Below, piece by piece: positions 10,397 through 23,829 of a stretch of DNA of 64,000 bases; position 1 is the first letter of the stretch, and every line of letters begins with the position of its first letter. Source of the DNA: Proteromonas lacertae (lineage: Eukaryota > Sar > Bigyra > Opalinata > Proteromonadidae); assembly GCA_002245135.1 (NCBI GenBank), contig NGBS01000306.1, forward strand, positions 44,256-108,255, in the 5' to 3' direction. Position numbers and translations under genes: made by a program. Below the pieces are notes generated by a model. The model made no database searches. It saw only the letters and a list, made by a program, of their open reading frames with translations, and was not told the origin of the DNA.

Positions 10397-13300
10397 ATGG
10401 ATTATCAAGTATAGACTACTAATATTTATATTCGCATAGAGTTCGTTATTTTCAGATATTCAAAAATCCGAAACCCTGAACACGGCGCCAGAAAGTCAAG
10501 ATAGACTGTGGATTACTGCTTCGATGAAGTCACTGTTTGATACCCAGTTTGTAAAGAGTCATTTTTCTAATTCAAACGCATCTGTATGGTTTATTATATA
10601 TATTTGCTTAGTTTGATCACTTATGTAATCCTTGGACAATTACAGACAATTCTGATTGTCAAAACTACGACCAAGGTCTATTAGCATCCAATATACAAGA
10701 GTCTTATAATTTAACAAAACAATCAGAAACACAGAGAGATTCTATAAATGAACTCTGTCGTGTGATGAATCCACATATAGTATCCATGTCACAGAGACTC
10801 ACAGTATTTTTTTTCTACTAATATTTATTGTAGTTATTACAATGGATGGAAGATGCTTTAATTCGTTTCAGAAAGTCAATGAACGAAGGATTAACTCTTC
10901 CTTTAATAGTTCCACCACCACCATTAGAAATCCATAAATCTTCCCTCTTCTACTCACAAATCCTATGTAATTTACTCACTTCAATTATAGACGAATCACT
11001 TCTCCTTTAATGAATTAAATCCAATACTACACGATATTAGTGATATATTTACACATTTATCACCATTATCGCTGAGAGACTCATATATGTCCCAACAAAA
11101 TGAAATTGAAAGTTATACATCAAACCAAGCCATGTTGAAATTCCGCCAATTATTAGTGAATATTATCAATAACTCCAGTATCTCACTCAATGATCGTGTT
11201 AATTTATTACCATTGTTATTTTCACTCTCTTTATCCACTGGAACATTATTAGATTGTCTTTATACATTTAAGAGTCTATTTAGCCTTGAACAAGCTATCA
11301 ATAACTGCGAGCAATTAACTAATAATGAAACACTAATGAATACAAATCCATTCGTATTTAAGAACAATTCAATGAAAAGAAATGCAACTCCAAAACCAAT
11401 TAAATGTAGAAAATCCATTCATCGTGAAATAACCACTCCATTTGAACGACCTACTAGTAGTTTAGTAGTGAATAGTAATGTACCAGATAGAGCCAATAAT
11501 AATAATAATAATAATATTAGACCAGTAAACAACAACAACAACAATATTAATAATACAATTAATCATTTAGCTAATATGAATAATAATTATGATTTAGATT
11601 TAATATCCTCTGATTCTACTCATAGTAACAGTACGTTTGCAATATATGAAGAAGAATTACTTGGTACTTTAGCTACTACTACAACAGATGGATGTAATAA
11701 TAATAATAATAATAATGACTTAGTGGATGATATAATAGACAATAATAATAATACAATAATCAATCCAGCACAAGATATAGAATTCCCCGATTTTTCTAAA
11801 CATCTCAGTATATTAGACTCAATTCCAACTCCACCATTGTTATTTAATAATATTCATTTCATAACAGGTTATGAATTATGGACTTGTGGTCAAAATACAT
11901 ATGGTGAACTAGGTCATGGAGATACAATCACTAGAAAGATGGTAGTGAATGTAACTACCTTGAAGAATAAAGAAATAGTAGAGATATCAGCTGGAAATGA
12001 ACATAGTTTATTCTTAACGAATGAAGGTGAAGTATATAGTGTTGGATATAATGATAATGGTCAATGTGGTTTAGAAAATACATCTCAACGAATAATAGTT
12101 CCTACATTAATTCAATCATTGAAGAATGAAAAGATCAAACATATATTTGCATTTAATGGATGTGAACATTCTTTCTTTTTAAATTCCAAAGGTCAATTAT
12201 ATAGTTGTGGTTATAATTCAAGAGGACAACTTGGCCAAGGAACTCAGAATAATATATATATACCGAAACTTATACCATTCTTTGAAAAACGAAAAGTAAT
12301 ATCAGTTGGTTGTAGTTACTTCCATTCTGTAGTTATCTGTGAAAATAATGAAGTATATAGTTTTGGTAGAAATGATTATGGTCAATTAGGTTTAGGTGAT
12401 TCTACAGATAGATCAACACCAGCACTTATAGAAGCATTAAAACAATATAATATAATACAAGTAGCTTGTGGTCAACATCACACTGTAGTTTGTACTGATA
12501 AAGGAATATGTTATTCAATGGGAAAGAATGAATTTGGTGTATTAGGAATCAATAATTCTGCTAAACCAAGTGAAAGGTTACCAACAAAAGTAATAGGTGT
12601 AAGAGAAGATCATAAAGTAATTCAAATAGCTACTGGTTATTGTCATACATTATTATTATGTAAGAATGGATCAGTATATGGATTTGGTAAGAATGAAAAT
12701 GGTCAATTAGGTTTAAATAAATATACAAGTGTAGAAAAAGCTAAATTAATCCCTGATTTAGAAGGTAAAGATATTAAATCAATCAGTTGTGGTTGTCATC
12801 ATAGTGTTTGTGCAGGTCCTAAAGGTATTTTATATGTATTTGGTAAAAATAATCACGGACAACTCTGTACAAGAGATACAATCGATAGACCAATACCAGA
12901 AACACTTAGAATATTTGCAGGAAAGAAAATACATCAAATAGTATGTGGTTTTTATCATTCATTGATATTAACTGGTGGTTATAATGAATATAAGGAAAGT
13001 AGTAATATTGCAGTAGATCCATTTACTAGTAATAAAGTGTTGGAACATAATGAATTATTCTTTAGTGACACTAATAAAATATCAATTTCACATTCTTTAA
13101 GTGGAACTGCTTTGATATTATTAGCGAATATTGATAAATATGTAATAGAAGAATTATCACAGAATATGATAGAATATCCAACATTATTATCAAATAATAA
13201 TTTATTGAAATTATATAATAACAAAGAAAATAAAGATAATAAAACAATTACACCAATATTACACTCAATATATATACAGACATCTTCAGCTACATTTGCA

Positions 13301-16300
13301 TTTATTAACGATTTATTGCAATTCTTTTTATCAACACATTTTTCATCCATTACATCCAAGAAAGCTTCATTTTATTACATATTAATATCATTAATTAGGA
13401 TATTACGAGTTAATTTATTCGTATTTCTTTATTCAGAGCAAGGATTAGAATATAATAAATCAATATTAAACAAAGAACAAACTTCAGAATTCTATCAACC
13501 ACTCCATGCCTTACATAAAATATTAATAAACTATTTAAATTCAATGTCATATAATGATGAATATCAAAAATTATTAATTAATGATATAATCGAAGTATTG
13601 GTTGTAGGATGTGATATATTTTACCCTAATTTCATTACACAGATTCAATTAATAAAGAGATTATTAGATAATAACAATTCAATATCAACTACTTCAACTT
13701 CTTCTTCTACTTCATCTAGTAATAATACTAATAATAGCACACCAAGACCACTATCTTCATCATTATCACAATCTAGACCAATATCTCAACAACAACAACA
13801 ACAACAACAACAACAACCGTTACAACAAACACAATCGAACAATATAACTAATACAGGTAATACAAATAATACAACAATTGAACCGTTATTTTTAATACCT
13901 AATAATATTGACATTCAGAATCATTATTTGTCGATATTATTAAAGAGATTAAAAGTGTCTGATATATTATTATACCAATTAAACGATGATCAGAATAATA
14001 TCTTGTATCAATATCCAAATGATGGTAATATCAGTGACTGTATTATTCTACAGTTAATACAGTCATTAATTAAGAGATCTATTATCAATATGAACGATGC
14101 AATCGATAAACAACTCTCAAAAACACCAAATACAGCTAATACAGCTAATACAGCTAATACAACTAATACAAGTAATACAAATAATACAAATAATACAATG
14201 AATAATGATGATATAATTGATTATAATGATATATTATTAACATTCCAAAAACATTTATTCAGTTTAATCACTTTAACTACAGAGTCAACCAGTAATTTAG
14301 AGAATACAGGTAAATTGTATTTATCCATTGCATTAAATGGTTCAATCTCCATAAATGATACAAATTCACTATCTCAACCAATCAATAAGATCTTCTTATT
14401 AGTATTATCCTATACAAAGATAATCATTGAAAATTCATTATCACTCTTAAATCATCTACAAACATGTTGTAATACAGCCAAAACATCATCCAAAACAACA
14501 ACAACAACAACAGAAACTAATCCAGTAATAATGAATATAATAAAATTACTTAGAAAATCAGTGTTAGGTTTACCACTTAATACATTGATATTGAATCTAA
14601 TGAATATATCCGAATATCCATTCATAGTATTCAAATCATTATTCAAACTATACAAACCATTAGTTACACTATTATTATTAATAGATTCAATATTAAAGAA
14701 CATTCCAGATATTGTAGAATATAGTAAAGACTTATTATCCAATCAAATCACTTTAAAGAAATTCAAGAATCATATATTACGTAGTTTAGAAGTAGATGAT
14801 GTAAATTGGTTATTATACACTGAGAAATCACTCTCCATATTAATGGGACAAGTTATAGGAATCTTAGTACAAGGAAATACACTGGATAGTAATCAACTTA
14901 ATAGTTATTATAATAATACCATTTACCATGGTTGGTTGAACACTGAATTATTTCAAAATGGATTGAATTTGAATGTATATCGATTAATTAATCAATATTA
15001 TTCACAACATATATTCAATAATTGTGGAATAATGAATAACACTTTGACAAAGAATGAGATTTTACTAAGAAGACATTCATCTCAATCAGTTATTGGTAAT
15101 CATTTTCATAATATTAGTAAATTAAAAGATGGAACTTTACAGGAACTAGCACCTACTGGTTATGGATTAGATTGTTTTGAAAGAGAGTGTTTATTAGATG
15201 AGATTAGATTAAATCGTGGAAATGGTAAATTATATATGAATTGGGTTAGAAATTTCATGATTTCAAAATGTATGGAATATAATATTGCTTGTAGAAGACA
15301 AAACTTTAAGAGTGAAATGGAAGAAATCGAGAATGTGTTTTTTTGTGTTTTGATTAAACAAACGGATTATGAGACACAATCTGTAGCATTATCTCAATTC
15401 ATAACGAATGATTGTAAAAGAGTTCCATCTCCAGTGTTACAATATTTATATTTATTAGTAATAAAGTTAAGATTATGGTTGAATAGATGTATATCATCAT
15501 TGCAGATGAAAAGTAGTGAATCTGAAGATAGTGAAAACAACAAGAAAGAAAATGAAAATGATAGTCAAAATAAAGAAGAAAAAGAAAAACTAGAAGAAGA
15601 ACAGCAACAGAAGGAAATTAAGAATTTTGTAGAAACAATTAAATTAAAAAGTGATTTACTTACTCTAATTCAATCCCCATCAAATCAATCATATTTCAAA
15701 TACATATCCAATCCTCTATTTATCACTAAAAATATAAATATCAATACAAATAGTGGTGGTGGTGGTGGAGGTAAAACTACAATATCAAAACATTGGAAAA
15801 CGTTAAGATATTATCTAATAACCCTAACTATATGGAAATGTATATATAAAAATGTAAATTATTGTAAATCCAATATTACATATATATCTATTTCTAATAA
15901 AAAGATTGATTATCCAATCATATTGCTTCAATGTTTAGATTTCCTCCAATCATCTGCCAGTATTGATCATATCCCAAATCCTTATATATTATTACTATTA
16001 TTATATGATAATGTAAAAAGAGTATCCAATAGAAAGAAAGGTTATAAATTATTAAAGAAAATCATATCAACAATTTCATTACCCACAATTCAAGGTGATT
16101 TGTTATTATGTTATAATAATATCTTATCTTTGAAGAACCAACCAATTTCAAACTATAAAATCCAAATTGAAGGTGTTGGAACAGAATTAACAGATACAGT
16201 ATCAAAATCACATTTCTCCTTATTATCAACCATTACATCAATATTGAAAGATCAATTAGAAAATAAAACAGATTCAATAGATTATTCATTAGTAGTTCGT

Positions 16301-19300
16301 ATATTGAATATGTATAATATATCATATATTCCTGAATACTTATCATTCTTCTCTCAATTAAATATTATTGAAATATTATCAAAGTTTTTATTAAAACAGT
16401 ATAAGTTGAATAATATCAATAATAACTCATTATCATTATCATCATCATTATCATTATCTTTACAACAACAATCATCTTATCCTCAACGAATTGTAATAGT
16501 TGTGAAGAAATTATTGAGAACTTTCTCATTGTATTTATCTCAGATTAATAATGAAGATATAATATCCAATTCTAAACTATCTATCTTGATATCTCCCTAT
16601 TATAATCTAATTGAAGAAGGTATTAATTTATTATCAGATGAGGAGTTAAGATTGAATGATTACTATTCAAATATTATTACTAATAACAATGGAATGTGTA
16701 CAGATATTATTAAAACACCACAACAAATATTTGGCTTGGAAGAAGGCTTGAGTTTCTCAAACCCATTGTTTGATTCAGAAAATACAAATACAGCTAATAC
16801 AAATCCAAATTCAGCATCACCAACAGCAGCTACTACTCCTAGTGGTAGTAATAATGGTTTAATCAATTTCTCTGTTACTGCATGGATATATTTATCAGAA
16901 GAAGCAAATGGATCTCATCGTGTATTATTCTGTTATGGAGATAATGAGAATGTATATCCATTAGTAGTATTACATCCATTCGATTTAAGGATTAATATTT
17001 ATGTTGGTAAAATCTGTGATAAATTGTATGAAGAGTCGTTTCAAAGTCAAACATGTTTGAAGAAAGATCAATGGGTATTTATTGCTATAACCTTTGATGC
17101 AACTCAAATCAAGTTATTTATTGATGGTAAACCAGATTCACAAAGATTAAGACCATCCACTATCAAATCACCATCATCCAGTGCTAATTTCTATGTAGGT
17201 AAATTACCAAGCAATTACTTCGATGGTAAAATAGATTTGAATAATCAAGATAGTCAATTAGAGATCAAATATGGATATGAAGGTTATATTAGTTTATTAC
17301 AATATTATAATAGAGCATTACAACCTATTCATATTAATGTAAATTATGAAAGAACAATGCCAAAGTTAGTAATACCAGATGACTTATTATCAACATCATT
17401 AATGTCATTATATATATCCAGTAGTTCACCATTCATAGTGAATATATTAAAGGATAAGAAATGGATAAAGATATTATTTCAAGCTGTAAGTATTGGTACT
17501 ACAAAGATTCAGATTATTGCGTTGAAGTTATTATCACTGTTATTGCCACAGATTAATCCTGCTAGTTTGAATGATATTAATTTATTATCGTTAATGTTAT
17601 CATCCAATAACAATTATTCAAATAATACTTTATCTTTATCTCAATCAATTAGTTTTAATAATACATTCAAATCATTCAAAACTCCAAAAGCATCAACAAC
17701 TTCCTTAACATCTTTAACATCTACAACAACAACAACAACAACAGCAACTACAACTGCAGCAGCTAATACAACATCTAGTAATAAGAATCAAGGTGAAATA
17801 TTCGTGAAATCGTTGTTGTATTTAATAGGATATGTTGCTTGTAATAACACTATCAATAATAATAATAATAATACAATTGGTATAACTGATAAACCACCAA
17901 ATTTATCATTATTCTTAACATCCAATTCTACATTATTGTCATCATTAGTTTCATTGGTTTATTCATTATATTCATCATCCAATAATAACAATAAAGAATG
18001 GAGAAATATTATATTATCTTGTATAGATAAATATATATCTGCTTATCCCCATGTTATTACTTCACTTAATACATTCTTATTAGAAAACACCATAGAATCA
18101 AAATACAATAATACTGAAGAATTATATCCATTTGTAGCTAGTTTATATTTAATCAACAACAATACATTATCACGTATTTATACAGGCAGTGAGGTACAAA
18201 TAGCTCATACTGATATGAAAGGTACAATAGTGAATGTAAAATCATCTAAAGAAATACAAATAGTGATAAATACATATAAACACAGCATTGAAGGTGTATT
18301 ATATCCAATTGATATTACTAATAATGTGTCAAACAATCCATTTGAAGGTATAAGTATTCCTACAGGTATGAAAGTTGAACCATATATTACAGCACAATAT
18401 TATTTATTTAAATTAATACCAATTGCTTATGAAGAGTTGAATGTTATTCCAAATACTTTAAAAATACCAATTCTAAGTACAAAATCATCAATTGGTGATA
18501 GATTGAAGTGCTTTTTAGATTTTATATTCAGAAATAACGAGTTTACCACTATTTTAGAAACTGCAGCAATGAAAAGAGATTTAGTTAATTATGATTCATA
18601 TGATATATTATTCATGACAACTATCTTATTAACTATAAAGTCATTATTTACTAATTTACAAGAAGATGAATGGTGTGATTGGTTTATTAATAATAATCTA
18701 TTAAATCAATTCATTAAATTAGGATCAGCAATATTCCATCAAAATAACGAATTCACAACAATTGAACAAATTGAAGACAAACTAGAATTCTTACAGAAAA
18801 GATATAATCATATTAAAAACAATCCAAATATACACTTACCACCTAAAAGAGATAGAAAGCAAAGTTCAGCAATCAATCCATTCTGTGTAAGAATATACAA
18901 TATCTACAATCCAGTCAATATTTCTACAGAATTGTCTTCATTATGTGATGATTCATTAACTACAGAAATTGATCGATATTTAGATGATGATTTAATCAGT
19001 GGTGAATGGTTACCTAATAGTGCAAGATCCATTCCACAAGTATTAGCACCAACAGATTCAATAATATATAAAACACTTATTCAAAATGATGATGATGAAT
19101 TATTATCTTGGGATTCAATAGAGAATGTGAATATAACTAATTATTATTACCCATTAGATCCGAATCAAAGTGCTTATGGTTATAATGCATTTAGTATGTT
19201 TACTTTACCATCACCTGATGTTAAGAAGAATAATGTAGATACAGCTATTAGTGAAATATTGAGTTGTGATACTCAGAAGATGATTAACAATATTATATAT

Positions 19301-22300
19301 TGTATTGTTCAGTTATGTATATTATATTCAAGAGGTATTGTTGTGGAAGTATTTGATAAATATAATAAGAAAATTAAACATAATAATTATTCAACAAAAC
19401 CTAAAGTAATTAGTGAAGAAAATGAGAAAGAAAAAGAGAAAGAAAATGATAAAATATCGATTAAATCCATGTCAATTCCTGACTTTATTCGATTTATTAA
19501 ACTCACTGTTTGTAGAGGTATTCAATTAGGTCCAATTCCCTATAAGTTATGTGATAATAATCTCTCATTTGGTGGTTATTATACAGGATGGATTAATGAT
19601 AATTATAAATATGGATTAAACTCAACTTGTATAGAAAATCCATCTTCTAAAATAATGGGAGAAATGATACAGTTATTTATTAAACAATCTGATGAGTTTA
19701 CAACTGAATTAATATCATTATTTAAGATAATCATTAGTGGTTGTAGTACAGGTCAATATAGAAGTGTGAAGTGGGGAATAAGAAGTTTGAATATGAATGA
19801 TCGACAAGCTTATTTCACTTATAATTTAGAATTAGCATATTGGATATACTTTAAGATAAGTGAAGTTGATAAAAAACCATTATTGAATAATGAAGTATTG
19901 AGTTTATTGTTTAAATCAACAACAGCACCAAATTGTTATTTTAGAAAAGCAATATTCCAGATGTTGAGTTGTTTGTTAAGAGAATATCGATATGAAGATA
20001 AATATAGTGAAATTCCACAATTCTTAATAGATATTATAAAGCAATATCCAATATCAATAATTTACCAACATTTCAAATATCAATTAGAAGCTGAACAATC
20101 AATGGAAATAATCTATTATAGTGATTATATTACTAGTTTTATGGAATATTTAACTAGTTTAATATCAATATTACATAGAATAAATGACAATGAAGAAGAA
20201 GAAGAACTACCAATAGTGAATGTAGAAATAAAGAATATAAGTGAATATGGCTGTTTTATTACTTTACCAATACCAACATCAAAACTAGTAACAGGTTATA
20301 GTGTGAAAATAAGTAGAGATAATTCAAATGATATGATAATACAACATATAGAATCACAAGTATATGATTTAAATTGCTTAGAACCAAATAGTCAAGCTGA
20401 AATCAGTGTAAGATGTGAAAGTTTCCTTAAGAATGGAGAATGGTCTAAACCAATCAAAATCCATACAAAAGAAGGAATAGAATTACACTTTAATACACCT
20501 CGTAATATAGAGAATAAGAATATATCAATATGTAATGATGGTTTAACCATCTGTTATAACACTGGTAATAAATGGACGACATTACTTGGAAGAGTGTGTT
20601 TATGGAGTGGAAAAATGTCTTTTTCCATAAGAATAGATGAAGCTATTAGTAGTAATATCTTTATTGGTGTAGCAAATCCATTAATTGATTCTAATAATTA
20701 CTTAGGAAGTGATAACTATGGATGGGGTTATATGGCTGATCAAGAACTATATCATGGTAATAAAACTATAGATTATGGTGAGAAATATACAGTAAATGAT
20801 ATAATAACAGTAAATGTAGATTTAGATCGAGGAATAGTGTCTTTCAGTAAGAATGGAAAGAATTTTGGTGTAGCATTTGAACAAGTTACTGGTCCACTTT
20901 GTGCAGCTGTTTCTCTATTTAATAATGGTCAGAAGTTGTCTTTATTAAGAGACTGTATTGAAATACCAAAAGATAGAGAATTCTATAATATTCGAAAGAA
21001 AGAAATTTCCTTAATAGAAATTGAAGAATGTGAAAGGATATTTGAATCAATAATTGGTGAAACAGATTTCCCAGAATCATTCATAGATAAAGCTTACAAT
21101 TACTATATAAAGTGGAGAAAGAATAATATAATGAGATATATAACTCAATATAACAATTTAATTGAAATAGATTCATCTGAATCGACATTATCTTATTATG
21201 GATTCAAGCCAAATCAAATTGTAATAACTCCAAGTGGTAAAGCGAAAGTATTAGGAGTTGGTGAGAAGAAATTATGGTTTATGAAAGAAAAGAATCATGA
21301 ATTATGTTTTTACAGATCTTCTGATTTGAATAATATTACAGTAATCAATACTCCAAATGATCCAACTTATCTACTAGAAAAAGAATATAAAATATTGTCA
21401 AAAGAAGAATTTAAATATGCTTCAAATAATAAATTATGGAATAAGAATGTTGATATAAAGTTATGTTCATTAATCAAACAATTATCTAAAGACTATACAA
21501 ACAATATCTCCTGTATGGATGTGTTGAATAAGATGATAAATCCATTAGAACAATATTTCAGTGTAAGTGAGTTGGGATATTCAATATATGACATAGTTAG
21601 TAGTAGAACAGTAATCATATTATTATTAACAGATTATGTACAGAATTATGGAAAACCATTGAATTATTCACTTGCTTATTGTAATGATTATATTGAAGAT
21701 AATAATAATAATAAGAATATCAATCCACCAATGTCACATTTAGCATATTTATCAACACATTTGAAGTATTTACCATTATTAAATAAACATAATTACTTGC
21801 AATATTGTTTAAGTAAGACTTCTACACAAACTAAAGTAGATGAAGATGATTATGAATATCCAGATGAAATGATAACACTACATTTATTCCGTAATAAAGC
21901 CTTTGTCTCTAAGAATAAACTAGATCCAGATACAAGAATGTCTAACTCTTTATTTGGTCAATCATTTGAACAGTTACATTTCTGTGATATAAATGCATTA
22001 AGAATTTCTTATTTACATCCACTGGATGATTATCAAAGACGTACATTTAAAGTTCATTTTGATGGTGAAGGTGTGGATGATTATGGTGGTCCATATAGAG
22101 AATGTTTTTCACAATATTGTACAGAACTTCAAGCTACAAAGATAATATCCAATTATAATGGTCAGAATATAAAGAAAGAAGTATGTATATTACCATTATT
22201 AATGCCAACTCCTAATCGACAGAGTCATTGTGGACTATATCAAGATTGTTTTATGATCAATTGTGGAAGTATTCGAGTAGGAAATGGAGCAGCTCATTTG

Positions 22301-23260
22301 TATTTAGAATTATATAATTTCTTTGGTCAAATCTTAGGAATGGCAATTCGAAGTAATCTAGTATTAGAATTCAATTTCCCACCAATATTCTGGAAATTAT
22401 TAGTAGGAGATAGTCTTAAATATGATGATATTGAATGTTATGATACATTTACATACAATCAATTAAAAGATATCGAATATCATTATGATAATATGAAGAA
22501 AGGAAGTAAAGAAAGTAAAGAGTATTTGGAATATATAATCGATGATTTAACATGGAGTACTTATACAAGTGATGGATATTTAGTGAATATAATTCCAAAT
22601 GGTTCAAATATCTCATTACAAATAGATGATGATTTATTATATTATGTGAAATGCATTAGAGATATTCGATTAAATGAATTTTCTCGAGGAATGCAAGCAA
22701 TTCGAGATGGTTTATTAACAATAATTCCATCAAGTACAATTGGTAATTTAACATGGGATGAATTAGAATACTTAGTATGTAATGATAGTAATATATCCGT
22801 TGAAGAATTGAAGAGTATAACTGAATATGATGATAATTTATCTGTTACACATCCATTAATGATAATGTTTTGGAAAGTATTTGAATCATTTAATAACAAT
22901 GAAAGAAAGCAGTTTATTCGATTTGTTTCAGCTCGAAGTCATATACCTAAAGGAAACATGGCTCAGAAATTCAAAATTCAAAAATCTGTTTGTTTAGATG
23001 GTCAACCTGATAAGATGTTACCTATAGCTCATACTTGTTTCTTTTCTTTAAATCTTCCAGAATATTCAACCTTTGAAATAATGAGAGAAAAGATATTATA
23101 TTCAATAGCAAATTGTTTAGAAATGGATGCTGATTATCGATTAACTGATAATGAAATTGGAGGTTGGGGTGATGATTTTGATGATAATTCGAATGGTAAT
23201 GGTAGTAATACTAATCGAAATGGTATTAGCACAATTAATAGAAGTTTAAATTCTGAATAA
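10397..23260 (+). CDS. Giant HERC-type E3 ubiquitin ligase (RCC1-LamG-SPRY-HECT)
   Basis: Four small 5' exons start at the ATG at 10397 (introns 10409-10439, 10584-10611, 10804-10833) and lead into one huge open frame from 11087, together about 4250 residues. Counting from 11087: an RCC1 beta-propeller at about 262-633 with seven repeats (YGELGHGD, RGQLGQG, YGQLGLGDSTDRSTP and others); a LamG/concanavalin-like domain at about 1925-2095 (FSVTAWIYL, FIDGKPDS, YVGKLPS); SPRY at about 3160-3290 (NYGWGYMAD, SFSKNGKNFG); HECT at about 3635-4020. The HECT catalytic cysteine is in LPIAHTCFFSLNLPEYS (codon 23036-23038). It should accept ubiquitin from an E2 and transfer it to a substrate, as in HERC1/2. 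Poly-Asn, poly-Gln and Thr tracts interrupt the linkers. Near 11008-11016 the upstream frame (DESLL) must shift +1 at TCTCC to join FNELNP of the main frame. Confidence 0.88.
13790..13820 (+). repeat. CAA repeat encoding poly-Gln in the HERC gene
   Basis: A near-perfect CAA run gives about nine consecutive glutamines in the linker after the RCC1 propeller. It is surrounded by Ser/Thr/Asn-rich sequence, typical of the low-complexity inserts throughout this locus. Confidence 0.75.
14132..14200 (+). repeat. Minisatellite inside the HERC gene
   Basis: About seven 9-bp units of the form AATACAGCT/AATACAAAT are in frame and encode alternating Asn-Thr-Ala/Asn triplets. Unit divergence grows to the right. 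This is an in-frame expansion in a linker of the ligase, with no known function. Confidence 0.75.
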
Positions 23261-23325
23261 AATAATATTTAATTTTAATTAATTGTTTTTAATTTTTATT
23301 TTGTTCTTTATTAGCAATAGCTAGA

Positions 23326-23655
23326 TTGTGTAGTATATATAAGAAGACTTTCCATAATACTTCAACATCAATAGGATGTGGAGAAGGTTATTATATTGCT
23401 CCAATTGATATAGGTAGTGACGATTTATGTTATGCTATTAATAATGTTGTTGTGTTTCCATTATATAATGTAGAGACAATAACAGATGTTAAAAATGCTA
23501 TTGTATCAGAAAAACGTAATAAATATAAACAATATTTTATAGAATATTCAAAAGAAATTCAGAAAGGTTTAAGTGTTAAATTATTTACTGTTGAAGATAT
23601 AAATAATTTAAGACAGAATGATATATGTTGCTTTATAAGAAAGAATATAAGATAG
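23326..23655 (+). CDS. Short open frame, unknown, possibly a remnant
   Basis: The frame runs for about 109 codons without an ATG near its start; the first codon taken is TTG. The product is not low-complexity: it has a cysteine- and glycine-bearing stretch IGCGEGYYIAPIDIG, then a Lys-rich helix. It begins 65 bp after the stop of the HERC gene and has no recognisable family. It may be the last exon of a small gene with unseen 5' exons, or a fragment. Confidence 0.3.
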   Translation: MCSIYKKTFHNTSTSIGCGEGYYIAPIDIGSDDLCYAINNVVVFPLYNVETITDVKNAIVSEKRNKYKQYFIEYSKEIQKGLSVKLFTVEDINNLRQNDICCFIRKNIR

Positions 23656-23829
23656 TTGATTTACTACTTGGTTCTATCAAGTGATAGTTAACTTGAATAT
23701 TTAGACATTTTTCTTAATTCATTCATATACTACACTACTCATCTTTAAATTATTCATATCTCTACTTAATAGTATTTTCTTATTAATATCATCAAATTAC
23801 CACCGAATATGAATAATTTAATCATTATC

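Noticed and set aside
10909-10930. A 19-nt intron GTTCCACCACCACCATTAG in the HERC 5' exon
   Set aside because: It lacks the GTA start, is far shorter than all other introns and would turn a good reading (VPPPPLEIHKSSLFYSQIL) into a poorer one.
12979-16866. Minus-strand open frames within the HERC gene
   Set aside because: They are antisense to a long conserved coding frame and show no independent features.
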